DNA of 38,710 nt, taken from contig CAKUJD010000014.1 of the NCBI GenBank assembly GCA_934661195.1, positions 1 to 38,710 on the forward strand, given 5' to 3'. A program made the translations under genes and the position numbers. Source of the DNA: an uncultured Muribaculaceae bacterium (GTDB lineage Bacteria > Bacteroidota > Bacteroidia > Bacteroidales > Muribaculaceae). Below the pieces are notes generated by a model. The model saw only the letters and a list, made by a program, of their open reading frames with translations, did not search any database and was not told the DNA's origin. Position 1 is the first letter of the stretch, and every line of letters starts with the position of its first letter. Shown here piece by piece: positions 26,812 through 35,432 of the stretch.

Positions 26812-27228
26812 ATGAAAAAATTAATTCTTCTACTTACACTGTGCCTGGTGAGCATAGGTGTAAACGCTCAAAGTCAAAATGACGCTTCGCAAACTCAGGT
26901 TTACTGCGAAGTCACTTGCTACCAGTACAACCTATTTAAAGCTGATGTAAATGCTTTGGTGGATTTTGGCATTGCAGAAAAAGCCAAATATGCCAACGGC
27001 TGGATCTACAATTCCGAGAACAATAAGAAATACTCCTTTGCATCCCCGATGAGCGTCTTTGCCTATATGGCTCGCCGAGGCTGGGAGTACAAGGACGCCA
27101 TCATCGTAACAGAATCCTCAACAATGAAAGGCAACACCAATGTGTGGCACTTTATACTCACCAAAAAGGTCCCCAAGGATTTTAATGCCGATGATGTAAT
27201 TGGCGACATCGACTACCGAAACAAATAA
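26812..27228 (+). CDS. Small secreted protein of unknown function
   Basis: A 138-residue product with a clear signal peptide (MKKLILLLTLCLVSIGVNAQ, cleavage after about residue 19). The mature part has no family I recognise; it contains VYCEVTCYQYNLF with two cysteines that could pair, and NGWIYNSENNKKYSFASPMSVFAYMARRGWEY, typical of short periplasmic Bacteroidales proteins expressed as single genes. It is AT-rich compared with the core genes and has its own terminator. No partner gene is evident. Confidence 0.7.
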   Translation: MKKLILLLTLCLVSIGVNAQSQNDASQTQVYCEVTCYQYNLFKADVNALVDFGIAEKAKYANGWIYNSENNKKYSFASPMSVFAYMARRGWEYKDAIIVTESSTMKGNTNVWHFILTKKVPKDFNADDVIGDIDYRNK

Positions 27229-27250
27229 CTTTTGTCTGAGACAAACACTT

Positions 27251-27292
27251 AACGGGTCTGTAGCTTTTATGCAGCTACAGGCCCCGTTTTTT
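27251..27292 (+). terminator. Terminator of the small secreted protein gene
   Basis: ACGGG-TCTGTAGCT and AGCTACAG-GCCCCGT pair in a strong hairpin, followed by six T. Confidence 0.88.
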
Positions 27293-27349
27293 CCTGCCAA
27301 AGCGTTTTTCATACAACCTCAGCGCATATGACCAAATAGATTTCGTAGC

Positions 27350-27395
27350 AAAAAAATTAGGCTGTAGGCCCTGCGCGGTGGCGGGGCTTACAGCC
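27350..27395 (-). terminator. Minus-strand terminator after a vestigial ppdK end
   Basis: A 15-pair stem (27360-27374 with 27381-27395, including a few G-T pairs) around a six-base loop is followed, on the minus strand, by TAATTTTTTT. It lies just beyond the vestigial ppdK C-terminus at 27433-27462, so it looks like the original ppdK terminator. Confidence 0.75.
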
Positions 27396-27432
27396 CAAAT
27401 CTGTTATTGTTTGTGTTGCTAAATTGCCGGGG

Positions 27433-27462
27433 TTACTCTCCGACGGCGGCCTGAGCGGCTAC
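27433..27462 (-). pseudogene. Vestigial duplicate of the ppdK C-terminus
   Basis: On the minus strand these bases read Val-Ala-Ala-Gln-Ala-Ala-Val-Gly-Glu-stop, against Val-Ala-Ala-Ala-Gln-Ala-Ala-Val-Glu-Glu-stop at the end of intact ppdK. A 19-base block (27441-27459 and 27672-27690) is identical in both. Similarity stops at the Val codon. It is followed by its own terminator, as expected for an old gene end displaced by a 3'-end insertion. Confidence 0.6.
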
Positions 27463-27499
27463 CAATGAATATTGATTATCAGTACATTACGTCAAGTTC

Positions 27500-27543
27500 G
27501 GGAAACATTTGGGAAACACATAAAGTGAAATTGGGAAACATTT
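27500..27543. repeat. Three copies of GGGAAACA
   Basis: GGGAAACATTT at 27500-27510, GGGAAACACA at 27511-27520 and GGGAAACATTT at 27533-27543. They lie between the two copies of the ppdK end. Short repeated sites of this kind are typical of recombinase arm sites, but that is inference. Confidence 0.55.
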
Positions 27544-27593
27544 CACCCATTTTTGGCATCTTGGTCTGCTTGGAGAACGTGCAGAATAAACAC

Positions 27594-27634
27594 AAAAAAT
27601 AAAGGCAAGTACCTGAACCCCAGATACTTACCTT
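27594..27634 (-). terminator. Terminator of ppdK
   Basis: AAGGCAAGTA.CTG and CAG.TACTTACCTT pair with one mismatch; on the minus strand the hairpin is followed by TATTTTTTG. It is 30 bases past the ppdK stop. Confidence 0.75.
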
Positions 27635-27663
27635 CTATAATACTAATTTTCAGCACTTTCGTC

Positions 27664-30378
27664 TTATTCTTCGACGGCGGCCTGAGCGGCGGCTACGCGG
27701 GCAATGGGCACGCGGTAGGGGCTGCACGACACGTAGTTCATGCCCAGACGGGCGCAGAACTTAACCGACGATGGCTCGCCGCCGTGCTCGCCGCAGATGC
27801 CTACGTTGAGGTCGGGCTTGGTGGCGCGGCCGCGCTCCACACCCATCTTCACGAGCTGGCCAACGCCTTCCTGGTCGAGCACTTCAAACGGGTCGACTTT
27901 GATGATGCCGAGTTTCTTGTATGCGCCAAGGAACTTGGGGGCATCGTCGCGTGAATAGCCGAATGTGAGCTGTGTGAGGTCGTTAGTGCCGAACGAGAAG
28001 AAGTCGGCCACGGTGGCGATTTCGTTGGCCACGAGGGCTGCGCGCGGAATCTCGATCATTGTGCCGATCTTGTAGGCCACAGTCTCGCCGCGCTCCTCAA
28101 ACACTTGCTGAGCGGTGCGGTTGATGATGTCGGCCTGGCGCTGGATTTCGGGCAGTACGCCCACCAGGGGCACCATGATTTTGGGATGCACGTCGATGCC
28201 GCGGCCCTTCACGTTGAGTGCAGCCTCGATGATGGCGCGTGCCTGCATCTCGGTGATTTCGGGATAGGTGTTGCCCAGACGGCAGCCGCGGTGACCCAGC
28301 ATGGGGTTAAACTCCTCGAGGCTGTCGCAAATTTGCTTAACCTTCTCTACCGAGATGCCCACTTCCTCGGCCAGTTCCTTCTGGGTGGCCAGCTGGTGGG
28401 GCACAAACTCGTGCAACGGCGGATCGAGCAGGCGGATGGTGACTTCGCAGCCGTCCATAGCCTCGAAGATGCCTTCGAAGTCGCCGCGCTGCAGCGGCAG
28501 CAGCTTGTCGAGGGCAATGCGGCGGTTCTCCTCATCGCTGGCGATGATCATCTCGCGCATGGCCTTGATGCGGTCGCCCTCAAAGAACATATGCTCGGTG
28601 CGGCACAGACCGATGCCCTTGGCGCCGAAGCGGCGTGCCACCTTGGCATCGCGTGGCGAGTCGGCGTTGGTATAGACCTGCATCTTGGTGTATTTGTCGG
28701 CAAGGGTCATGATAGCTGCGAAGTCGCCCGACATGTCGGCGTCGACGGTGGAAACGAGTCCGTCGTACACCTCGCCGGTTGAGCCGTTAAGCGAAATCCA
28801 GTCGCCCTGCTTATACACCTTGCCGCCCATGGCCACTGTGCGGGCCACATAGTCGACCTTGATTTCGCCGGCACCCGACACGCAGCACTTGCCCATGCCG
28901 CGGGCCACCACTGCGGCGTGCGACGTCATGCCGCCACGCGCTGTGAGGATGCCTTGGGCCACGCTCATGCCGCGCAGGTCCTCGGGCGAAGTCTCGAGGC
29001 GCACCATAATCACCTTCTTGTTGCGCTTTGCCCACTCCTCGGCCTCATCGGCGAAGAACACGATTTGGCCAGTGGCTGCGCCCGGTGAGGCGGGCAGACC
29101 CTTGGCCACGACATTGGCACTCTTCACTGCCGACTTGTCGAACACGGGGTGCAGCAACTCGTCGAGCTTGGCAGGCTCCATGCGCTTGAGCACGGTCTTC
29201 TCATCGATCATGCCCTCGCGCAGCAGGTCCATGGCAATCTTCACCATGGCAGCGCCGGTGCGCTTGCCGTTGCGGGTTTGCAGCAGCCACAGTTTGCCAT
29301 TCTGGATGGTGAACTCCATGTCCTGCATATCCTTGTAGTGGTCTTCGAGGCGCTGCTGGATTTCAACGAGCTGCTTGGCGCACTCTGGCATCGACTCTTC
29401 AAGCGAGGGATACTTGCTGGCGCGCTCCTCCTCGGTGATGCCCTGCAGCTTGGCCCAGCGGCGGCTGCCCTCGGTCATGATTTGCTGCGGTGTGCGCACT
29501 CCGGCCACCACATCCTCGCCCTGGGCATTGATGAGGTACTCACCGTTGAAGAGGTTCTCACCAGTGGCAGCATCGCGCGAGAAGGCTACACCAGTGGCCG
29601 AGGTGTCGCCCATGTTGCCATACACCATGGCCTGCACGTTGACGGCAGTGCCATAGCTCTCGGGGATGCGGTTCATCTGGCGGTAGAGGATGGCGCGCTC
29701 GTTGTTCCAGCTGTCGAACACGGCATAGATTGCGCCCCACAGCTGATCCCAGCCGCTCACGGGGAAGTCTTTGCCGGTGTTTTCCTTAACAGCCAGCTTG
29801 AAAAGCTCCACAAGTTTCTTGAGGTCGTCAACCTCAAGCTCGTTGTCATATTTCACACCCTTCTCGGCCTTCACCTTCTCGATGATTGCCTCAAAGGGGT
29901 CTATGTCGGTCTTGTTTTTGGGCTTCATGCCCAGCACCACGTCGCCATACATCTGCACAAAGCGGCGGTAACTGTCCCAAGCAAAACGGGGGTTGTTGCT
30001 CTTCTTGGCCAGAGTCTCGGCCACGGCATCGTTGATGCCAAGATTGAGCACAGTGTCCATCATGCCCGGCATCGACACTGGAGCGCCCGAGCGCACCGAC
30101 ACGAGCTGCGGGTTCTCGGGATCGTCAAATTTGTTGCCTGTAAGGCTCTCGATGTGTGCTATGGCCTTCTCTACGTCACTCTTGATTAAGCTGACCACGG
30201 CGTCGCGGCCTTCTTTATTATACAGTTTGCAAACTTCAGTAGTGATTGTGAAACCGGGAGGAACTGGCACGCCAATCAAGTTCATCTCAGCAAGATTGGC
30301 ACCCTTGCCACCAAGAAGCTCCCTCATGTCGGCACTGCCCTCTGCATGGCCATTGCCGAAAGTATAAATCGTCTTCAT
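27664..30378 (-). CDS. ppdK: Pyruvate, phosphate dikinase
   Basis: Interconverts pyruvate, ATP and phosphate with phosphoenolpyruvate, AMP and pyrophosphate; in anaerobes it links PEP and pyruvate pools. The 904-residue length is standard. The N-terminal ATP-grasp part begins YTFGNGHAEG, with LGGKGANLAEM and PVPPGFTITTEVC. The swivelling domain has the phosphohistidine site GGMTSHAAVVARGMGK (about 455), and the C-terminal PEP domain ends with NVGICGEHGGEPSS carrying the catalytic cysteine. All catalytic residues are present. It stands as a single gene with its own terminator. A second copy of its last codons lies about 200 bases downstream, suggesting that its 3' end has been an insertion site. 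Confidence 0.97.
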   Translation of the reverse strand: MKTIYTFGNGHAEGSADMRELLGGKGANLAEMNLIGVPVPPGFTITTEVCKLYNKEGRDAVVSLIKSDVEKAIAHIESLTGNKFDDPENPQLVSVRSGAPVSMPGMMDTVLNLGINDAVAETLAKKSNNPRFAWDSYRRFVQMYGDVVLGMKPKNKTDIDPFEAIIEKVKAEKGVKYDNELEVDDLKKLVELFKLAVKENTGKDFPVSGWDQLWGAIYAVFDSWNNERAILYRQMNRIPESYGTAVNVQAMVYGNMGDTSATGVAFSRDAATGENLFNGEYLINAQGEDVVAGVRTPQQIMTEGSRRWAKLQGITEEERASKYPSLEESMPECAKQLVEIQQRLEDHYKDMQDMEFTIQNGKLWLLQTRNGKRTGAAMVKIAMDLLREGMIDEKTVLKRMEPAKLDELLHPVFDKSAVKSANVVAKGLPASPGAATGQIVFFADEAEEWAKRNKKVIMVRLETSPEDLRGMSVAQGILTARGGMTSHAAVVARGMGKCCVSGAGEIKVDYVARTVAMGGKVYKQGDWISLNGSTGEVYDGLVSTVDADMSGDFAAIMTLADKYTKMQVYTNADSPRDAKVARRFGAKGIGLCRTEHMFFEGDRIKAMREMIIASDEENRRIALDKLLPLQRGDFEGIFEAMDGCEVTIRLLDPPLHEFVPHQLATQKELAEEVGISVEKVKQICDSLEEFNPMLGHRGCRLGNTYPEITEMQARAIIEAALNVKGRGIDVHPKIMVPLVGVLPEIQRQADIINRTAQQVFEERGETVAYKIGTMIEIPRAALVANEIATVADFFSFGTNDLTQLTFGYSRDDAPKFLGAYKKLGIIKVDPFEVLDQEGVGQLVKMGVERGRATKPDLNVGICGEHGGEPSSVKFCARLGMNYVSCSPYRVPIARVAAAQAAVEE

Positions 30379-30428
30379 TGATTGTTGTTTTATTATATGT
30401 ATAAACTATTCGTCAACTAAATATCTTG

Positions 30429-30436
30429 CAAAAATA
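30429..30436 (-). promoter_or_regulatory. -7 element of ppdK
   Basis: TATTTTTG on the minus strand, about 50 bases before the start. No clear -33 box at normal spacing. Confidence 0.45.
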
Positions 30437-30615
30437 CGGAAAATATAGGAAGAAAAACAGTAATGCAAATTGAATTAAAAACTATTTAAGAAAACTTGCG
30501 CGGCCGCCGCCTCAAAAACAAAAAAGTGTTATAATAATAGAAATCAACTGAATAGCGAAATTTTTCCTTATATCTTATTGGCAACTTTTGTGCAATCAAT
30601 GTGCCGGAAATTGAC

Positions 30616-30623
30616 TAATTTTG
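30616..30623 (+). promoter_or_regulatory. -7 element of rlmD
   Basis: TAATTTTG; a TTTG at 30597-30600 is 15 bases upstream, closer than usual. It lies inside the longest possible rlmD reading and therefore argues for the TTG start at 30680. Confidence 0.5.
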
Positions 30624-30679
30624 CAATCGGATTTGATTTTTCAACAAACAAGAGTAACATTAAAAAAATTCATAAAACA

Positions 30680-32089
30680 TTGAGTCGAAAGAGAAAAGAA
30701 CTGCCCACCGTTGAGGGGCTTGAGATAACCGGAGTGGCCGCCGAGGGCAAAAGCATAGCGCGCTGGAACGACCTGGTGGTATTCATTCCCTATGGTGCCC
30801 CGGGCGATGTGGCCGATGTGAAGATCGACCGCAAAAAGCACAGTTTTGCCGAGGGGCACATTGTGAAGCTAATCAAGCCCAGCGGAAGCCGCGTTGAGCC
30901 GTTTTGCGAGCACTTTGGCGTGTGCGGCGGCTGCAAGTGGCAGCACCTGCCCTACACCGAGCAGCTAAAGTGCAAGCAGCAGCAAGTGGCCGACGCGCTG
31001 CAGCGCATTGCCAAGGTGGAACTGCCGCCCATCAGCCCCATTCTGGGCTCGGCACGCACGCAGTGCTACCGCAACAAGCTTGAGTTCACCTTCTCCAACA
31101 AATCGTGGCTCACATTCGAGCAGCTGCAAAGCGGCAAGGAGTTCAGCAACCGCAACGCAGCCGGATTCCACATTCCCGGAGCGTTCGACAAGGTGCTCGA
31201 CATCAACAAATGCTGGCTGCAAGACGACGTGTCGAACGAGATGCGCCTCTTCATAAAAGACTTTGCTCTGAGCCACGGCATCACGTTCTACGACATACGC
31301 AACAACTGCGGCCTGATGCGCAACATGGTGGTGCGCACCGCCAGCACGGGCGAGATAATGCTGGTGGTGGTGTTTGGCGAAAACGACGAAGAAGCAATTG
31401 CCAGCGTGATGAACGCCGTAGCCGAGCGCTTCGGGCAAATCACCAGCCTTATGTATGTGGTCAACACCAAGGTGAACGACTCGCTCACCGACCAGACGTT
31501 TGTGCTATTCAAGGGCCGCGACTACATAGAAGAGGAAATGGAGGGACTGAAGTTCCGAATCGGCCCCAAGTCGTTCTACCAAACCAACTCGCTGCAAGCC
31601 TACGAGCTCTACAAAGTGGCCCGCCGCATGGCGCGGCTCAGCGGCGGCGAGCTGGTGTATGACCTCTACACCGGCACAGGCACCATAGCCAACTTTGTGG
31701 CACGGCAGGCCCGCAAGGTGGTGGGCATAGAGTATGTGCCCGAGGCCATTGAAGACGCCAAGCTTAATTCAAGGGTCAACGGCATCGACAACACACTATT
31801 CTACGCCGGCGACATGAAAGACGTGCTGACGCAGGGTTTCATCGAAGAGCACGGACGGCCCGATGTGATGATAATCGACCCGCCGCGCGCCGGAATGCAT
31901 GAAGACGTGGTGAATGTGATTCTCAACGCCGCGCCGCAGAGGCTGGTGTATGTGAGCTGCAACCCCGCAACTCAGGCCCGCGACATTGCCATGCTCGACT
32001 GCAAATACCGCGTGGTGGAGGTGCAGCCGGTGGACATGTTCCCCCACACCCACCATGTGGAAAACGTGGTGGCGATGGAACTGAAATAA
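30680..32089 (+). CDS. rlmD: 23S rRNA (uracil-5-)-methyltransferase, RlmD/RumA family
   Basis: SAM-dependent enzyme making 5-methyluridine in 23S rRNA (U1939 in E. coli numbering is the family reference). The 469-residue product has a TRAM RNA-binding domain (about 1-65), iron-sulfur cysteines in FCEHFGVCGGCKW with a likely fourth in NKCWL, the SAM site YDLYTGTGTIANF, IDPPRAGMH, and the catalytic cysteine in YVSCNPATQARD. The start is taken as TTG 30680 (read as MSRKRKELP), which agrees with relatives; upstream in-frame starts lie in or before the -7 box at 30616-30623. Related paralogues (RlmC, TrmA) differ in length and lack this N-terminal layout, so RlmD is most likely. Confidence 0.92.
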   Translation: MSRKRKELPTVEGLEITGVAAEGKSIARWNDLVVFIPYGAPGDVADVKIDRKKHSFAEGHIVKLIKPSGSRVEPFCEHFGVCGGCKWQHLPYTEQLKCKQQQVADALQRIAKVELPPISPILGSARTQCYRNKLEFTFSNKSWLTFEQLQSGKEFSNRNAAGFHIPGAFDKVLDINKCWLQDDVSNEMRLFIKDFALSHGITFYDIRNNCGLMRNMVVRTASTGEIMLVVVFGENDEEAIASVMNAVAERFGQITSLMYVVNTKVNDSLTDQTFVLFKGRDYIEEEMEGLKFRIGPKSFYQTNSLQAYELYKVARRMARLSGGELVYDLYTGTGTIANFVARQARKVVGIEYVPEAIEDAKLNSRVNGIDNTLFYAGDMKDVLTQGFIEEHGRPDVMIIDPPRAGMHEDVVNVILNAAPQRLVYVSCNPATQARDIAMLDCKYRVVEVQPVDMFPHTHHVENVVAMELK

Positions 32090-32093
32090 CCCG

Positions 32094-32564
32094 CTATAAA
32101 GCGTCCTTAAGGGCCTCGATTGTGGTGAGGCGGGAATTGTAGAACCGAGCATCGGAGGTGACGTCCCGGCCCACAAACGAAGGCACCTTGTAGCGGCAGT
32201 CAACGCTGGGCAGCTCGATTTCGGCGAATGTGAGCCCCTGCAGCTGGCCGTGGAACTCATCCACCTCCCAACGGTGGCCCGCAAATGGCACTATGTGGCG
32301 CGTCTTGCTGATGACGGGAGGCGGGCATAGCCGCAGCATCTGCTCGGCGTCGGCCAGCGGCACCTCATATTCAAACTCAGGCCGCGAAGCGCCTGTGTTG
32401 GCCCCCTTAACGGTGAGAAAAGCCCTGTCGTCGCAGATGCGCACGCGCACGGTGCGGCCCTTTTCGCGCGACAAGTAGCCCTGCACCAGGCGGTGCGACT
32501 CAGTGGCCTGGCTCTTGTAGCCATCGTTGACCACGAGGTATTTATGCTCAATTTCTACTGACAT
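32094..32564 (-). CDS. CYTH-domain protein (triphosphate tunnel metalloenzyme family)
   Basis: A 156-residue single-domain protein of the CYTH superfamily, whose members hydrolyse inorganic triphosphate or thiamine triphosphate or act as class IV adenylate cyclases. The defining EIEHKYLV lies at the very N-terminus, followed by the tunnel-lining charged strands QGYLS, RTVRVRI, AFLTVKG, EFEYEVP, and the C-terminal WEVDEF and AEIELP. Start ATG 32564 puts EIExK at residues 4-8, as in relatives; an upstream in-frame start adds ten unlikely residues. It converges with rlmD, four bases apart. Bacterial members of this type are most often tripolyphosphatases, but the substrate is not visible from sequence. 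Confidence 0.88.
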   Translation of the reverse strand: MSVEIEHKYLVVNDGYKSQATESHRLVQGYLSREKGRTVRVRICDDRAFLTVKGANTGASRPEFEYEVPLADAEQMLRLCPPPVISKTRHIVPFAGHRWEVDEFHGQLQGLTFAEIELPSVDCRYKVPSFVGRDVTSDARFYNSRLTTIEALKDAL

Positions 32565-32616
32565 ATTGAATATTAATTGCGTAATTCCGACCAATCATTG
32601 CAGCCAAACCGGCAAC

Positions 32617-32644
32617 TTGGTGTGGATATAAATTATTAATTTTG
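32617..32644 (+). promoter_or_regulatory. Promoter of the DUF5686 outer-membrane gene
   Basis: TTG at 32617-32619, 17 bases, then TAATTTTG (32637-32644). It leaves a leader of about 125 bases. Confidence 0.55.
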
Positions 32645-32657
32645 CAAAATGTTGCCA

Positions 32658-32707
32658 ACCCAACGCAAAGCGTCATCATTGCTTGAATTTGAACGCTTTG
32701 CTGGGGT
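32658..32707 (+). promoter_or_regulatory. Stem-loop in the leader of the DUF5686 gene
   Basis: GCAAAGCGT (32665-32673) pairs exactly with ACGCTTTGC (32693-32701), and ACCC (32658-32661) with GGGT (32704-32707), forming a long-stem hairpin in the leader. No T-run follows, so it is not a standard terminator. Confidence 0.5.
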
Positions 32708-32774
32708 GCGCCACATTTTCTCTACAAAATTAATTCATTTAGAATAGAACAAGCAAGATTTTCATAACGTATCA

Positions 32775-35333
32775 ATGACAAAAAAGGGAAGTTTCATCAT
32801 AGCTCTCGTTGTGTGGGTCATGGCGTGCGCGCTGCCCGCCAAAGCCCAGCACGCAGTGCAGCAAACCATTGTGAAAGGCTACGTAAAAGACTCCATTACA
32901 GGCGAGGGTCTGCCAATGGTCACGGTGTTTATGACCGGTGCCGGCGAAGGAGTGCTCACCGCCGACGACGGAGCCTTTAGCATCAACACCACAAAAAACT
33001 TCAAGTGCCTAACCGTGTCGGCCGTGGGCTACAAGCCCAAGCAGGTGTATGTGCGCAAGGGCGCGACCAACGAGATAAACATACTCATGCAGTCGACCAC
33101 GGTGATGCTCAATGAGCTGGTGGTGACAAAAAAAGAAAAGTACAAGAAAAAAGGCAACCCCGCTGTGGCTTTCGTCGAGAAAGTGATGGCGCACAAGCAC
33201 CTCAACGACCCAAGGAACAACGAATATTACTCCTACGGCAAATACGAGAAAATGTCGCTGGGCTTCGACGACTTCTCGGAAGTGGCCGACAAAAACGTGA
33301 TATTGCGCAAGTTCAAGTTCCTCATCGACTACATGGACACATCCGAAATCACGGGCAAGCGCATTCTGCCCATATCCATGAAGGAGAAGGTGTCGCGCGA
33401 ATACTTCCGCAAAAGCCCGTCGAGCCACAAGGAATACGTAACCGGACTGAAAAACGGCGGACTTGACGAGTCGTTCGACCAGGAGAGCGTGAAGCGCTTC
33501 CTCGACGACGTGTTCCGCGAAATCGACATCTTCGGCAACGACGTGACATTCATGCAAAACCGATTTGTGAGCCCACTGTCGAACATAGGCACCAACTTCT
33601 ACAAATACTACCTCAGCGACACCGTTGATGTAGACGGCGAGAAGTGCGTGGAACTTAGCTTTGTGCCATTCACCACACAGGCATTCGGATTTCTGGGCCG
33701 CATCTACGTGCCAGTGGGCGACTCCACCTATTTTGTGAAAAAGGTGAAGCTTAACGTGCCGCGCCACATCAACCTGAACTATGTGCAGCACGTGTTTATT
33801 GAGCAGAACTATGTGAAAGCCTCCGACGGTTCGCGCCTGAAGACCAACGACGACATGACGGTGGAGTTTAAAATAATGCCCGGCACGCAAGGCATGTATG
33901 CCCGACGGCAGACCAACTACAAGGACTTCAGCTTTGCTCCGCCCGAGGACATGGGCATATTCAACAAGAGCGGCGAACAGATAGTGGCCAACGACGCAAG
34001 CTACCTGCCCGACCAGTTCTGGGCCGACAACCGCCCTGCCCAATCCAAATCGGACGAATCGACCATAAAGAAAATGATTCAGCGCCTGCGCCAGTCGAAA
34101 CTGTTCTACTGGAGCGAGAAAGTGATTGTGGCCCTTGTCAGCGGCTACGTCCAGACCGACGGCAAGTCGAGCAAATTCGACTTCGGCCCCATGAACACCA
34201 CAATCAGCTCAAACGCGCTTGAGGGCCTACGCCTGCGCATAGGCGGCATGACCACCGCCAACCTCAGCAAGCACTGGTTTGCCCGCGGATATGCCGCCTA
34301 TGGCTTCAAGGACGAGAAGTGGAAATACATGGGCCAGCTGGAATACTCGTTCAACCAAAAGAAGTATCACAGCAACGAGTTCCCAATACACTCAATTAAA
34401 ATCGAGCACAAATACGATGTAGACCAGTTGGGACAGCACTACATGTACACCAACGCCGACAATGTGTTTCTGGCCCTTAAGCGAAAGACCGACGACAAGA
34501 TTAACTATCTGCGCACATCGGAGATTGAATACAAGCTTGAGACCAAAGGAGGCTTCTCGGTGTCGGCCGGATTCCAGCACAACATTCACGAGGCATCACG
34601 CTTCCTGCCGTTTGAAAACGGCTATGGCGATGTGTTTAAGCGTTATACCGAGGCAGGATTCAATGTGACACTGCGCTACGCCCCCGGCGAAAAGTTCTAC
34701 CAGACGCGTAGCTACCGCATTCCCATCAACCTCGACGCACCGGTGCTGAGCCTGACGCAGACCTATGTGCCCAAGGGCTTCATGGGCAGCAAGTTTGAAA
34801 TCAACAAAACCGAGATAGGCGTGCAAAAGCGCTTCTGGTTCTCGGCATTCGGCTACACCGACATCATAGTGAAGGCGGCCAAGTTGTGGAGCAAGGTGTC
34901 GTATCCCGACCTGCTGCTGCCCAACGCCAACCTGTCGTACACCATACAACCCGAGTCCTACACACTGCTCAACGCCATGGAGTTTGCCAACGACCAGTAC
35001 CTGTCGTGGGACTTCACCTACTGGGCCAACGGCGCCATACTCAACCGCATACCGCTGGTGCGCTACCTAAAGTTGCGCGAGGTGTTCTCGTTCCGCGGCC
35101 TTTATGGCAAACTGAGCGACAAAAACAACCCTGAGATGAACAACGACCTCTACCGCTTCCCCCTTGATGCGCACTGCCACACTATGGACAAGAAGCCATA
35201 CATGGAAATCGGTGTGGGCCTCGACAACATATTCACATTTCTGCGAGTGGACTATGTGTGGCGTCTCACCTACCGCCACAATCCAGGCGTTGACCGCAGC
35301 GGTGTGAGAATCCAGCTGCACTTCACATTCTGA
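32775..35333 (+). CDS. DUF5686 outer-membrane protein with carboxypeptidase-like N-domain
   Basis: A large predicted outer-membrane protein of 852 residues. A signal peptide (to about PAKAQ, residue 25) is followed by a CarboxypepD_reg-like beta-sandwich (about 30-112, with VKGYVKDSITGEGLPMVTVFMTG and LNELVVT at its end), a DUF5686-type middle region, and a C-terminal beta-barrel with alternating aromatic strands ending RSGVRIQLHFTF. A terminal Phe is the usual outer-membrane insertion signal. This is the common Bacteroidales layout, related in architecture to TonB-dependent receptors but lacking a plug domain. Its role is unknown. It has its own promoter with a structured leader and is the last core-type gene before the phage-like frame. 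Confidence 0.86.
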   Translation: MTKKGSFIIALVVWVMACALPAKAQHAVQQTIVKGYVKDSITGEGLPMVTVFMTGAGEGVLTADDGAFSINTTKNFKCLTVSAVGYKPKQVYVRKGATNEINILMQSTTVMLNELVVTKKEKYKKKGNPAVAFVEKVMAHKHLNDPRNNEYYSYGKYEKMSLGFDDFSEVADKNVILRKFKFLIDYMDTSEITGKRILPISMKEKVSREYFRKSPSSHKEYVTGLKNGGLDESFDQESVKRFLDDVFREIDIFGNDVTFMQNRFVSPLSNIGTNFYKYYLSDTVDVDGEKCVELSFVPFTTQAFGFLGRIYVPVGDSTYFVKKVKLNVPRHINLNYVQHVFIEQNYVKASDGSRLKTNDDMTVEFKIMPGTQGMYARRQTNYKDFSFAPPEDMGIFNKSGEQIVANDASYLPDQFWADNRPAQSKSDESTIKKMIQRLRQSKLFYWSEKVIVALVSGYVQTDGKSSKFDFGPMNTTISSNALEGLRLRIGGMTTANLSKHWFARGYAAYGFKDEKWKYMGQLEYSFNQKKYHSNEFPIHSIKIEHKYDVDQLGQHYMYTNADNVFLALKRKTDDKINYLRTSEIEYKLETKGGFSVSAGFQHNIHEASRFLPFENGYGDVFKRYTEAGFNVTLRYAPGEKFYQTRSYRIPINLDAPVLSLTQTYVPKGFMGSKFEINKTEIGVQKRFWFSAFGYTDIIVKAAKLWSKVSYPDLLLPNANLSYTIQPESYTLLNAMEFANDQYLSWDFTYWANGAILNRIPLVRYLKLREVFSFRGLYGKLSDKNNPEMNNDLYRFPLDAHCHTMDKKPYMEIGVGLDNIFTFLRVDYVWRLTYRHNPGVDRSGVRIQLHFTF

Positions 35334-35357
35334 CGGAGCACAAACACGCATAATCAT

Positions 35358-35410
35358 CAAGGGCCGCAAGCGGTGTAACAGAAGAAGATTCTGACCGCAA
35401 GCGGCCCTTG
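35358..35410. terminator. GC-rich inverted repeat at the core/element junction
   Basis: Two 17-base arms (35358-35374 and 35394-35410, CAAGGGCCGC-AA-GCGGT and its near-complement) pair except for an AA/AA mismatch, with a 19-base loop. Only two T follow, so termination is uncertain. CCGCAAGCGG is repeated directly at 35364-35373 and 35395-35404. It may end the DUF5686 transcript or mark an element end. Confidence 0.5.
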
Positions 35411-35432
35411 CCGCTTTGTCACGCCAGTCGAG

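Noticed and set aside
33009..34043. Minus-strand open frame of 344 codons opposite the DUF5686 gene
   Set aside because: Shadow frame without signal, motif or promoter.
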